Origin: JBDNIO01 sp041688215
GTDB lineage: Bacteria > Pseudomonadota > Gammaproteobacteria > Nevskiales > Salinisphaeraceae
Reading direction: 5' to 3'
Length of the DNA stretch: 28,109 bases
Assembly: GCA_041688215.1 (NCBI GenBank)
Contig: JBDNIO010000034.1
Coordinates: forward strand, 1-28,109
The position numbers and the translations under genes were made by a program. Below the pieces are notes generated by a model. It made no database searches. It had not been told where the DNA came from and worked only from the letters and a program-made list of their open reading frames with translations. Positions within the stretch are counted from its first letter, which is position 1; the number at the start of each line of letters is the position of its first letter. Below, piece by piece: positions 15,000 through 22,603 of this stretch.

Positions 15000-15896
15000 A
15001 TGAAACACCCAACACTTGAAGCCTTTGTGGGCAACACGCCCCTGGTGCGCCTGCAGCGCCTGCCGGGCCAGTTCGGCAACACCAGCAACACCATCCTGGC
15101 CAAACTGGAAGGCGATAATCCGGCCGGCTCGGTTAAGGACCGGCCCGCCTACAGCATGATCAAATACGCCGCAGAGCGCGGTGAAATCAAGCCCGGCGAT
15201 ACCTTAATAGAGGCCACCAGCGGCAATACCGGCATTGCACTGGCGATGGTTGCCGCGATGCAGGGCTATAAAATGCGCCTGCTCATGCCCGAGAACATGA
15301 GCGAAGAACGGCGCGCGGCCATGCGTGCCTTCGGTGCCGAAATTGTATCGGTATCCGAGCAGGATGGCATGGAGGGCGCGCGCGATATGGCCGACGAAAT
15401 GGGCCGCAAAGGCGAAGGCCTGGTATTGAATCAGTTCGCCAATCCGGACAACCCGCGCGCACATTATGAAACCACCGGCCCGGAGATCTGGCGCGACACC
15501 AAAGGCCAGGTCACGCATTTTGTGTCTTCCATGGGCACCACAGGCACCATCATGGGCGTGTCCCGATTCCTGAAAGAACAAAGTCAGGATATACAGATCA
15601 TCGGCGTGCAGCCGGCAGGAGAATCAAAAATCCCCGGTATACGCCGCTGGCCCGAAGCCTACCTGCCCAAGATATTTGAACCCGAGCGTGTCGACCGCAC
15701 GCTTGATGTGGAAGCCGACGATGCCGAACACATCATGCGCCGCCTCGCGGACGAGGAGGGAATTCTGGCCGGGCCTTCCTCTGGCGGGGCAGTGTGGTCG
15801 GCGTTGCAGCTCAGTCAGGAAGTGGAAAACGCGATAATCACCGTTATCATCTGCGACCGAGGCGATCGCTACCTGTCCACCGGCGTATTCGATTAA
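15000..15896 (+). CDS. cysM: Cysteine synthase B
   Basis: CysM is a PLP-dependent O-acetylserine sulfhydrylase making cysteine (or S-sulfocysteine from thiosulfate). ATG 15000 gives MKHPTLEAFVGNTPLVRLQR; the 38 codons upstream in frame are outside the family. The product has 298 residues. PLP lysine 46 is in NPAGSVKDRPA; the phosphate or substrate loops are ATSGNTGIALA and SSMGTTGTIMGVSR. Hallmarks of the B rather than A isozyme are MPENMSEERRAAMRAFGAE, PGIRRWPEAYLPKIF and the ending ICDRGDRYLSTGVFD. No clear ribosome site is visible. The TAA overlaps the ATG of the next gene. cysM next to rlmD is also the Pseudomonas arrangement. Confidence 0.96.
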   Translation: MKHPTLEAFVGNTPLVRLQRLPGQFGNTSNTILAKLEGDNPAGSVKDRPAYSMIKYAAERGEIKPGDTLIEATSGNTGIALAMVAAMQGYKMRLLMPENMSEERRAAMRAFGAEIVSVSEQDGMEGARDMADEMGRKGEGLVLNQFANPDNPRAHYETTGPEIWRDTKGQVTHFVSSMGTTGTIMGVSRFLKEQSQDIQIIGVQPAGESKIPGIRRWPEAYLPKIFEPERVDRTLDVEADDAEHIMRRLADEEGILAGPSSGGAVWSALQLSQEVENAIITVIICDRGDRYLSTGVFD

Positions 15897-15943
15897 TGCC
15901 AAGCCTAATGCCAGGTCTAATGCCAGGCTTAATGCTAGCCCAG
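15896..15943 (+). repeat. Four tandem 12-bp units, each with an in-frame ATG
   Basis: Units ATGCCAAGCCTA, ATGCCAGGTCTA, ATGCCAGGCTTA and ATGCTAGCCCAG follow one another at the start of the exonuclease-like gene. Each unit gives an in-frame ATG (15896, 15908, 15920, 15932) and encodes the peptide pattern MPxL. The units differ at several positions, so the array is not a recent duplication only. Confidence 0.8.
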
Positions 15944-16615
15944 CCGACGCAACACAGCCTCGCGTTTAGCCTGCATACCGTTGCCGATACCCAAAGCGGC
16001 AGTGCGCTCTATGGCCTGGACGACCTGGACGCCGCTGACGCCGCCCGCGCCATGCAGCAACTGCGGCTGCAACAAGGCGGGCAAACGCAGTTGTTACCGC
16101 ACCTGCGCAAAATTCAGGGTATTGCCGTAGCCGGTTATCTGCATGGGCGTTTTTGCGTGCACAATCTGGACGCGAGCCAGGGCGAGACCAGTTTAATTGC
16201 TGACTTCTGCCGCCGGCTGGATGCTCCATCGAGCACTCTGTACGGCTACGAGATCCAGGACTCGATGGCCGTTCTGCACTGCCGCGGCCTGATTCAGCGC
16301 GCTACCGGCACCCGGAAAATTCCACTCGATCTGGCGGATGCGCTTACCGGTGCAGCCAGTGCACCGCCTCTGAATGAGCTGATGCAGCTACTGGGATTGC
16401 CAACGATTGATGCGGGCCTGACGCAGGCGCAAATCTGTGCGCTGCGCGCAGTGCAGATTTATCTTCTGGTTCTGCGTCAACAACACTTTAATGCAAGCCT
16501 GGATGCTGCCGGCCTGGCCAGCGCCGAGCAAGACATCCGCACGCAACTGGGCGCTAAAAGCGAGCCCCTGTGGCAGGAATTCCTGAGGAACTGGCCAGCA
16601 TGGCCAGCACAGTGA
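15896..16615 (+). CDS. PolB-type 3'-5' exonuclease-like protein, active site degenerate
   Basis: A 239-residue frame lies between cysM and rlmD, overlapping both (TAATG at the start, 16 nt at the end). The scaffold resembles the 'predicted 3'-5' exonuclease related to PolB' family. It has a first strand then LYGLDDLDAADAARAMQQLR (39-58), LLPHLRKIQGIAVAG (66-80), a helix SLIADFCRRLD (99-109), LNELMQLLGLP (159-169) and a last helix near 183-194 (LRAVQIYLLVLR). The family's first motif FDIETVPD is here FSLHTVAD (24-31), losing both catalytic acids. The last motif's Asp (YCE-DV) is also absent. Asp122 and Asp145 may stand for the middle acids. The frame is open and the surrounding fold conserved, so it is not obviously a pseudogene; catalysis is unlikely. 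Any of four ATGs may be the start. Confidence 0.6.
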   Translation: MPSLMPGLMPGLMLAQPTQHSLAFSLHTVADTQSGSALYGLDDLDAADAARAMQQLRLQQGGQTQLLPHLRKIQGIAVAGYLHGRFCVHNLDASQGETSLIADFCRRLDAPSSTLYGYEIQDSMAVLHCRGLIQRATGTRKIPLDLADALTGAASAPPLNELMQLLGLPTIDAGLTQAQICALRAVQIYLLVLRQQHFNASLDAAGLASAEQDIRTQLGAKSEPLWQEFLRNWPAWPAQ

Positions 16616-17955
16616 GTCGGCGGCACAGACACCAACACAAACGTTCCAGCCCGCCTGCGGGTCCGTTCGAGCTGGAGGTTGATGATCTCGCCACCGATGC
16701 CCGCGGGGTAGGGCATCGTGAGGGCAAGGCCGTGTTCGTTGCCGATAGCCTGCCCGGCGAGAAAATTCTGTATAACCGCACCCGTCAACATCGCAACCAT
16801 GATGAAGGCGTTTTGCAAAACATCGAACAGCCGTCTGAACAGCGGGTAACGCCACGCTGCGCGCATTTTGGCGTTTGCGGAGGCTGCGTGCTGCAGCACC
16901 TGGCGCCGCCGGGCCAGATTGAATTCAAGCAGGCGCAGTTGCTCAATACCCTGCAGCGTATTGGTAAGGTCAGGCCGGAGCAGGTTTTGCCGCCGCTTAC
17001 CGGCGCCCTGTGGAACTATCGGCGGCGGGCCAGGCTGGCGGTTGAATATGTGCCTAAAAAAGGCGGGGTGCTGGTAGGATTCCGTGAACGTAATTCGCCT
17101 TATGTGGCGGCGTTGCGTGGCTGCGATGTGCTGGTCAGCGCAGTTGGCGATCGTCTTGTCGAATTACAGGCGCTGGTGCAAAGCCTGAGTATTCGTGACC
17201 GAGTTCCGCAAATTGAAGTCGCCGCTGGTAATAACGTGGTGGCCTTGGTATTGCGCGTACTTAGTTCGCCGAGTGCAGAGGATCGGGCCAGACTCGTCTG
17301 GTTTTCGCAAGACACCGGACTGTGGTTTTATCTGCAGCTGGGCGGTTTGGGTAGCATTACCCCGCTACTGCCAGATACCCCGAGCCTGTATTATGAATTG
17401 CCCGGACATGATGTGCGGATAACATTTGAACCCAATGACTTTGTGCAAATCCATGGCGAAATCAATGTCAAAATGGTAGATCAGGCCCTCGCTTTACTGG
17501 CGCCGGCCAAAGACGATCATGTGCTGGAACTGTTTTCCGGCATTGGCAATTTCACCCTGCCGCTGGCCCGTTTGGCGCATAGCGTTGTAAGTGTCGAGGG
17601 CGAGCAGGATATGGTTGCGCGGGCCCGGCAAAATGCAATCAATAACGGCATTGAGAATGTCACGGCCCTGAAGGGAGATCTGTTCTCCAAGGAAACCCAA
17701 CCAGAGTGGGCGGATCGCAATTTCAACAAGGTTTTACTGGACCCGCCGCGGTCAGGTGCGCGCGCAGTTATTCCCGCGATTGCCGGTAAAAGGCCCGAGA
17801 AAATACTGTACTGCTCCTGCCATCCCGCAACCCTGGCGCGGGACGCGGCAAGCCTGGTGCATGAGCATGGCTACACCCTGACCCGAGCCGGTGTAATGGA
17901 CATGTTTCCGCACACTGCGCATGTCGAGGCCATGGCCCTGTTTGAGCGCACATGA
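16600..17955 (+). CDS. rlmD: 23S rRNA (uracil-1939-C5)-methyltransferase
   Basis: RlmD (RumA) uses SAM to methylate U1939 of 23S rRNA. From ATG 16600, with GAGGAA 9 nt upstream, the product has 451 residues. A basic N-terminus is followed by a TRAM domain (about 20-80). The iron-sulfur cysteines are in CAHFGVCGGC (about 87-96), with the fourth in ALRGCDVL. The SAM-binding motif is LELFSGIGNFTLPLA. LLDPPRSGA and the catalytic cysteine region YCSCHPATLARD follow near the end. It overlaps the upstream exonuclease-like gene by 16 nt and the downstream gene by ATGA. relA, which follows rlmD in Pseudomonas, is not here. Confidence 0.97.
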   Translation: MASTVSRRHRHQHKRSSPPAGPFELEVDDLATDARGVGHREGKAVFVADSLPGEKILYNRTRQHRNHDEGVLQNIEQPSEQRVTPRCAHFGVCGGCVLQHLAPPGQIEFKQAQLLNTLQRIGKVRPEQVLPPLTGALWNYRRRARLAVEYVPKKGGVLVGFRERNSPYVAALRGCDVLVSAVGDRLVELQALVQSLSIRDRVPQIEVAAGNNVVALVLRVLSSPSAEDRARLVWFSQDTGLWFYLQLGGLGSITPLLPDTPSLYYELPGHDVRITFEPNDFVQIHGEINVKMVDQALALLAPAKDDHVLELFSGIGNFTLPLARLAHSVVSVEGEQDMVARARQNAINNGIENVTALKGDLFSKETQPEWADRNFNKVLLDPPRSGARAVIPAIAGKRPEKILYCSCHPATLARDAASLVHEHGYTLTRAGVMDMFPHTAHVEAMALFERT

Positions 17956-18446
17956 AGACAGCCCACATAAAAATCAGCCTCGCACGCCAGGTCCTGGATT
18001 TATTCGAGGGCGCTACGCTGATGCAAACCTACCCCGTATCTACCGCCCGCAACGGCGCCGGTGAACAGGAGGGCAGTTTTTGCACGCCACGCGGCCGGCA
18101 TCGCATACGCGTCAAAATCGGCGCCGGTGCCGCCCCGGGCACGGTGTTTATCGGGCGCCGGCCTACGGGTGAAATCTACAGCCCGGAACTTGCGGCCAGC
18201 AGTACCCGCACGGACTGGATACTCACGCGTATCCTGTGGCTGTGCGGAGAAGAGCCCGGGCTTAACCGACTGGGCAGGGTCGATACCATGCGCCGCTACA
18301 TATATATTCATGGCGCACCGGATTCGGTAGAACTGGGAAAACCCGACTCGATTGGCTGCATCCGCATGCGTAACCGCGATATTATCGCGCTCTTTGACGC
18401 AGTTAGTGTCGGTGCCCGGGTTCTTATTGAGGAACAGTCAGCATGA
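17952..18446 (+). CDS. L,D-transpeptidase-fold (YkuD) protein without signal peptide
   Basis: The 164-residue protein is a YkuD domain from its first residues. MKTAHIKISLARQVLDLFEG is the usual opening beta strand ('i.v.l..q.l.l'), then TPRGRHRI. The catalytic box is His120-Gly followed by SIGC-IRM with nucleophile Cys136. YkuD enzymes make or cut L,D bonds in peptidoglycan peptides in the periplasm, but this protein has no signal peptide or membrane span in the frame. ATG 17952 overlaps the rlmD stop, and no upstream start would add one. It overlaps nagZ (ATGA). With the cytoplasmic NagZ next door, a role on recycled muropeptides in the cytoplasm is possible; that is inference. Confidence 0.88.
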   Translation: MKTAHIKISLARQVLDLFEGATLMQTYPVSTARNGAGEQEGSFCTPRGRHRIRVKIGAGAAPGTVFIGRRPTGEIYSPELAASSTRTDWILTRILWLCGEEPGLNRLGRVDTMRRYIYIHGAPDSVELGKPDSIGCIRMRNRDIIALFDAVSVGARVLIEEQSA

Positions 18447-19471
18447 GCAGCCTTGGCCCGTTGATGATCGATGTCGAGGGCATTGGCCTGACACAGCAAG
18501 ATCGCGATGTGCTGGGCCATCCCGCGACAGGCGGAGTAATATTATTCACCCGTAACTTCAAAAATAAATCGCAACTGACAGAATTAACAGCAGAAATTAG
18601 ATCACTCCGTAGCGAGCTATTGATTGCGGTGGACTACGAAGGCGGGCGCGTACAGCGCTTTCGTGAAGAATTTACCGTGTTGCCCGCAATGTGTAGCCTG
18701 GGCTTGCAGTACGACCGCGCACCCGAAGTTGCCTGTGAGATGGCAAGCAATATCGGCTGGTTGATCGCCATGGAACTGGGCCGCATCGGCATAGACTTGC
18801 CGCTGACGCCTGTGGTTGACCTGGCGTATGACTGCTCTGCGGTTATAGGCGACCGGGCGTTTCATCGCGACCCGGATGTAATAGTGCAACTGGCTGGGGC
18901 ACAGCAGTCCGGGCTGGCGCAGGCCGGCATGGTGGCTACCGCCAAGCACTTTCCCGGGCATGGCGCGGTAACTGAGGATTCGCATGCCGAATTGCCGGTA
19001 GATGAGCGCGCATGGAATGAGCTGGCAGCCGACATCGCACCCTATCGGGGCTTGATAGCAAAAGGCCTGGCCTCTGTCATGATGGCGCATATCCGCTATC
19101 CGGCGGTCGATGCGCAGGTGGCGAGCCTTTCCCGGCACTGGATTGAGACCCTGCTACGGCAGGACCTGGGATTCACCGGTGCCGTGTTCTGTGATGATTT
19201 AAGCATGGGCGGCGCGGCGATCGTGGGCAGTTACCGCGAACGCGCGGCGCTGGCCCTGGCCGCCGGTTGCGATATCCTGCCAGTCTGCAATAATCGCGCC
19301 GCCGTTATGGAACTCCTGCAAAACCTGCACTTGCCGAACGACCCCGCTGCAGCCCAGCGGCGTACCGCGCTGCGCCGCAAGGACATGGGCAAGCCAGACG
19401 CCGAGCGTTTGCAGCGCACGCATGAGCAGATCGCGCAACTTTTTAACATCCTCAAGACGGCGGCGGGCTAA
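18443..19471 (+). CDS. nagZ: Beta-N-acetylhexosaminidase NagZ
   Basis: NagZ is the cytoplasmic family GH3 enzyme that removes GlcNAc from anhydro-muropeptides during peptidoglycan recycling, producing signals for AmpC-type beta-lactamase induction. The product has 342 residues, the family length. The N-terminus is LGPLMIDVEGIGL. The substrate loop is KHFPGHG (168-174), followed by Asp179-x-His181, the acid/base dyad peculiar to NagZ. The nucleophile aspartate lies in VFCDDLSMGGA (about 251). GAGGAA lies upstream of the ATG at good spacing. It overlaps the YkuD gene by 4 nt and the MscS gene by 1 nt. Confidence 0.96.
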   Translation: MSSLGPLMIDVEGIGLTQQDRDVLGHPATGGVILFTRNFKNKSQLTELTAEIRSLRSELLIAVDYEGGRVQRFREEFTVLPAMCSLGLQYDRAPEVACEMASNIGWLIAMELGRIGIDLPLTPVVDLAYDCSAVIGDRAFHRDPDVIVQLAGAQQSGLAQAGMVATAKHFPGHGAVTEDSHAELPVDERAWNELAADIAPYRGLIAKGLASVMMAHIRYPAVDAQVASLSRHWIETLLRQDLGFTGAVFCDDLSMGGAAIVGSYRERAALALAAGCDILPVCNNRAAVMELLQNLHLPNDPAAAQRRTALRRKDMGKPDAERLQRTHEQIAQLFNILKTAAG

Positions 19472-20634
19472 TGCAGGAATTTTTTGCGCAAGCGGTCGAT
19501 CAAATTCAGGCGCTGCGCGAGCAGTGGGGCGTCTTTTTCGAACTGTTTCTTGTTGTAGTGGGTGTGGTGTCCTTCAACCTGTTATTGCGGCTGGTGCTCA
19601 ATCGTCTGGAAAAGCGTGTCGTCGCGAGTGAAAACGTCTGGGATGACGCCATATACAACAGCGTGAGCAAACCCGGACGTGCGCTGGCCTGGATAATCGG
19701 CCTGAGCATTGCCGTACAAGTTGCTGATCCGCCAACCGAAACGTTGCTTTATGAATTCATTGACCCGGTCCGCACTCTGGCCCTGATTGCGGTATTCGCC
19801 TGGTTCTTGCTGCGCGTAGTCAATGAGGTCAAAAAGAATATTCTGATCCGCGCCCGCCGCCGGGGCGAGGCAATCGATGACACCCTGGTGGATGCACTCG
19901 GCAAGTTGCTGCGTGCCTCGGTAGTGATTACTGCGGTTCTGATTGCACTTGAAAGCTTGGGCGTTTCGATATCCGGCGTGCTGGCGTTTGGCGGCGTGGG
20001 CGGTATTGCAGTGGGTTTTGCTGCCAAGGATCTGCTCGCGAACCTGTTTGGCGGCGTTACAATTTACCTGAACCGGCCGTTTTCTGTGGGGGACTGGATT
20101 CGGTCCCCGGATAAGGATATCGAAGGCGTAGTGGAAAAAATCGGTTGGCGCTTTGTGAGCCTCAGGCGTTTCGACAAGCGCGCGCTCTACGTTCCCAATG
20201 CCACGTTTACCACCGTATCGGTAGAAAATCCCTCGCGCATGACCCACCGGCGTATTTCCGAAACCATCGGGTTGCGGTATGACGATGTGGCGGTAGTACC
20301 GGCAATCGTGGCCGATATTTACGCGGCGCTTTCAGAGGATGAAAGCATCGACAACAACGAGGTTATCCTCGTCTATTTCAATACTTTCGGGCCGTATAGC
20401 CTGGACATTATGCTCTACTGCTATACCGTAACCACGCAGTGGGATAAGTATCTTGGGGTTAAACAACAAGTGCTGTTGCGCTGCCACGACATTATCGACG
20501 CGCATGGGGCGCAGGTGGCGTTCCCAACCAGTAATGTGCGCTTGACCGAAGGCCTGGAAGAATTAGACAAAGAAGGTCTGGAAAATCAAAGCCTGAAAAA
20601 TGAAAACGAGGCAGGACGTGGAACTGATGTCTGA
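19471..20634 (+). CDS. MscS-family mechanosensitive channel
   Basis: The 387-residue inner-membrane channel probably releases solutes on hypo-osmotic shock. Hydrophobic spans are near 21-43, 70-86, 100-117 and 147-163. They are followed by the glycine/alanine-rich pore helix and kink, GVLAFGGVGGIAVGFAAKDL (169-188), then LANLFGGVTIYLNRPFSVGD, the MscS signature. The cytoplasmic beta domain follows (VEKIGWRFVSLRRFDKRALYVPNATF) and then the alpha-beta region to about 365. With about five spans it is larger than E. coli MscS (3 spans) and closer to the YbdG-type group. The start overlaps the nagZ stop (TAATG). The charged tail overlaps the start of hpt. Confidence 0.92.
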   Translation: MQEFFAQAVDQIQALREQWGVFFELFLVVVGVVSFNLLLRLVLNRLEKRVVASENVWDDAIYNSVSKPGRALAWIIGLSIAVQVADPPTETLLYEFIDPVRTLALIAVFAWFLLRVVNEVKKNILIRARRRGEAIDDTLVDALGKLLRASVVITAVLIALESLGVSISGVLAFGGVGGIAVGFAAKDLLANLFGGVTIYLNRPFSVGDWIRSPDKDIEGVVEKIGWRFVSLRRFDKRALYVPNATFTTVSVENPSRMTHRRISETIGLRYDDVAVVPAIVADIYAALSEDESIDNNEVILVYFNTFGPYSLDIMLYCYTVTTQWDKYLGVKQQVLLRCHDIIDAHGAQVAFPTSNVRLTEGLEELDKEGLENQSLKNENEAGRGTDV

Positions 20635-21205
20635 CGAAGAAATGAACCGTGTAATGGAGCAACGCCGCGAGGACGCCATACAACAGTTCGAGCAGGCGGA
20701 TTGCCTGTTTACCCAGGCCGAAATCGACTCCATGTACGACCGCATGGCAACAGAAATCAGCGCCGAGATCGCCGCGCTGGGCCCGGTTATCCTGTGCGTC
20801 ATGATCGGCGGTTTTGTGCCCGCGGCGGAAATCCTCAAACGTCTGGAATTCCCGTTTGAATTCGATTACCTGCATGCCACACGCTACCGCGGGAAAACCG
20901 TTGGCGGTGAGCTGGTATGGAAGGTCAGCCCCGGCCTGCCATTGCAGGACCGCAACGTACTGGTAATCGACGATATTCTCGACGAAGGCCACACTCTGCA
21001 AGCCATTCTCGATGCCGTGGCCGGCCAGCAAGCCGAATCGGTACGTACCGCCATTCTGCTGCAAAAAGACCATAACCGGCGTGATCCGGCCATGAAGCCT
21101 GACTTTCTCGGCGCCATGGTGGAAGATCGCTACGTGTTCGGCGCAGGCATGGACTACAAGGGCTATTTCCGGCAATTGCCTGCGGTGTACGCGCTTAAAT
21201 CCTGA
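20627..21205 (+). CDS. hpt: Hypoxanthine-guanine phosphoribosyltransferase
   Basis: Hpt converts hypoxanthine and guanine with PRPP to IMP and GMP. ATG 20627 (MSDEEMNRVMEQRREDAI) gives 192 residues; an ATG at 20600 would lie further inside the channel gene. The PRPP-binding motif is VLVIDDILDEGHTL, and VILCVMIGGFVPAAEILKRL is the early loop. FDYLHATRYRGKT and AMVEDRYVFGAGMDYKGYFR are typical of this subfamily. It overlaps the MscS gene by 8 nt and shares TGATG with mtnP. The coupling to MtnP, which releases hypoxanthine, gives it an obvious substrate source. Confidence 0.95.
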   Translation: MSDEEMNRVMEQRREDAIQQFEQADCLFTQAEIDSMYDRMATEISAEIAALGPVILCVMIGGFVPAAEILKRLEFPFEFDYLHATRYRGKTVGGELVWKVSPGLPLQDRNVLVIDDILDEGHTLQAILDAVAGQQAESVRTAILLQKDHNRRDPAMKPDFLGAMVEDRYVFGAGMDYKGYFRQLPAVYALKS

Positions 21206-21960
21206 TGCCGGCCCCGATTGCCCCAATAGGAATAATAGGCGGCACCGCGCTGGCCGAACTGGCCGCGCTGGAAAACGCCCGGGAAATCCCGGCTAACACC
21301 CCCTATGGTGCGCCGTCTGGCCCGTTACTGACTGGCAAGCTGGCAGGTCGCGATATTGGTTTTCTTATGCGCCACGGGCCCGGGCACCATTTGCCACCGC
21401 ATAAAATCAACTACCGGGCGAATATCCGCGCGCTGGCAGACGCAGGTGTGGAACAAATCATTGCCATCGCCGCAGTCGGCGGTATTGGCGAGGCCATGTC
21501 CGCCGGCCGGCTGGTTATTCCGCATCAGATTATCGACTATAGCTGGGGCCGCGAGCACAGCTTCAGCGACGGTGAGTCCGAGCTGCTGCACATCGACTTC
21601 ACCGAACCCTACGATGCAAAACTACGCGCCAGTCTGATTCGCGGCGCACAGGCGCAGGATTTGAACCCGGCTGATCAGGCGGTGCACGCTGTAACCCAGG
21701 GGCCGCGTCTGGAAACTGCCGCGGAAGTTGAGCGCCTGGCGCGCGACGGCTGCGACATCATAGGCATGACCGGTATGCCCGAAGCCGCACTGGCGCGCGA
21801 AGCCGGCATGGCCTATGCCTGTTGCGCGGTGGTGGTTAATGCGGCGGCCGGGCGGGGCGAGGGCGCGATCCATGCCGAAATCGAACGCACCATAGAACAG
21901 GGCATGCGTGACATAAGCCGTGTGCTTATGGTGGCTCTTGCAAACCTGAAACCCGCCTGA
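21205..21960 (+). CDS. mtnP: S-methyl-5'-thioinosine phosphorylase
   Basis: This enzyme splits methylthioinosine with phosphate to hypoxanthine and 5-methylthioribose 1-phosphate, in the variant of the methylthioadenosine salvage route described in Pseudomonas. It belongs to the PNP/MTAP phosphorylase family. The 251-residue protein has GIIGGTAL (9-16) for phosphate, MRHGPGH then HKINYRAN (55-73), VTQGPRLETAAEVERL and GMTGMPEAALARE (187-199). MTAP acting on methylthioadenosine is the alternative. Overlap with hpt favours the thioinosine reaction, since its product hypoxanthine is the Hpt substrate. It is the last gene of the co-directional run from cysM; no strong terminator is visible, only 5-bp stems at 21972-21989 and 22004-22019. 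Confidence 0.88.
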   Translation: MPAPIAPIGIIGGTALAELAALENAREIPANTPYGAPSGPLLTGKLAGRDIGFLMRHGPGHHLPPHKINYRANIRALADAGVEQIIAIAAVGGIGEAMSAGRLVIPHQIIDYSWGREHSFSDGESELLHIDFTEPYDAKLRASLIRGAQAQDLNPADQAVHAVTQGPRLETAAEVERLARDGCDIIGMTGMPEAALAREAGMAYACCAVVVNAAAGRGEGAIHAEIERTIEQGMRDISRVLMVALANLKPA

Positions 21961-22071
21961 GCCTGTGCAAGGCGGCGATATCAAGCCGCAGTCACTATCA
22001 GCTCGAGAAAAACGTCTCGGGAGAAATCTTAGTTTAAATAACTGTTCACGTTAAATAATTGGGGAGATCAA

Positions 22072-22137
22072 ATGCATTACCGGACACTCGCGTTGGCTAC
22101 AGCACTGGCAACCGCAGGATTGTGGTCAGGCACTACA
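22072..22137 (+). pseudogene. Truncated head of a secreted protein
   Basis: GGGGAG lies 5 nt before an ATG that opens MHYRTLALATALATAGLWSG, a convincing start of a signal peptide. After about 22 codons the sequence becomes antisense to the UPF0178 remnant, so the frame that continues to 22341 is not a natural protein. The upstream AT-rich 50 nt could hold its former promoter. The original product cannot be named. Chance resemblance is possible. Confidence 0.4.
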
Positions 22138-22552
22138 CTAGGGCCGTTTGGCGTAGCTCGCCAGGTGTTTATCCAGGGCGGCCCGCCGTGGTGTATGCCG
22201 CTGGCGCGCAGGGTTTGCATGAAGTCCCGCATATTTAGCCTGGCTTTGATGTTGTCTTTCGAGTACAGCTCGCCACGCGGGTTCAGGGCAAAGGCATTTT
22301 TGCTCAGCACCAGTCTGCCAGCGGAATATCGCCGGTTATGACAAGGTCTTCTGCACTGATTCGTCGCATGATTTCGTCATCAGCCACATCGAATCCGGCA
22401 GGGACTTGCAGAAATGCGATATTGGGCGCGGTGGGTATCTTTACAGGGTGATTGGCGACCAGAGTCAGTTGTATGCCGGTGCGCCTGGCGGCACGAAATA
22501 GTATGTCCTTGACCACGCCGGGGCAGGCATCCGCATCTACCCAGATATTCAC
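22138..22552 (-). pseudogene. Broken UPF0178 (YaiI/YqxD) gene
   Basis: The first 79 codons from ATG 22552 match the UPF0178 family: MNIWVDADACPGVVKDILFR, AGFDVADDEI and DLVITGDIPLAD. A stop then follows. One frame over, the match resumes with ALNPRGELYSKDNIKARL and RDFMQTLRASGIHHGGP, consistent with a single-base deletion near 22315. After GGP a third frame reads ALDKHLASYAKRP and a stop at 22138, like the usual C-terminal tail, so about a dozen codons seem lost there. Two lesions make it non-functional if real. The family has a PIN-like/NYN fold of uncertain function. It lies downstream of fabI on the same strand. Confidence 0.8.
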
Positions 22553-22603
22553 AGGCCGGTAGCCTGGAGCGGAGTCCGGTATCGGCGTCGGTTGCGCCCG
22601 GAG

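Noticed and set aside
22138..22341. Continuation of the + strand signal-peptide frame as an 89-residue secreted protein
   Set aside because: Beyond about 22 codons it is the antisense of the UPF0178 remnant, so the extended protein is fortuitous.
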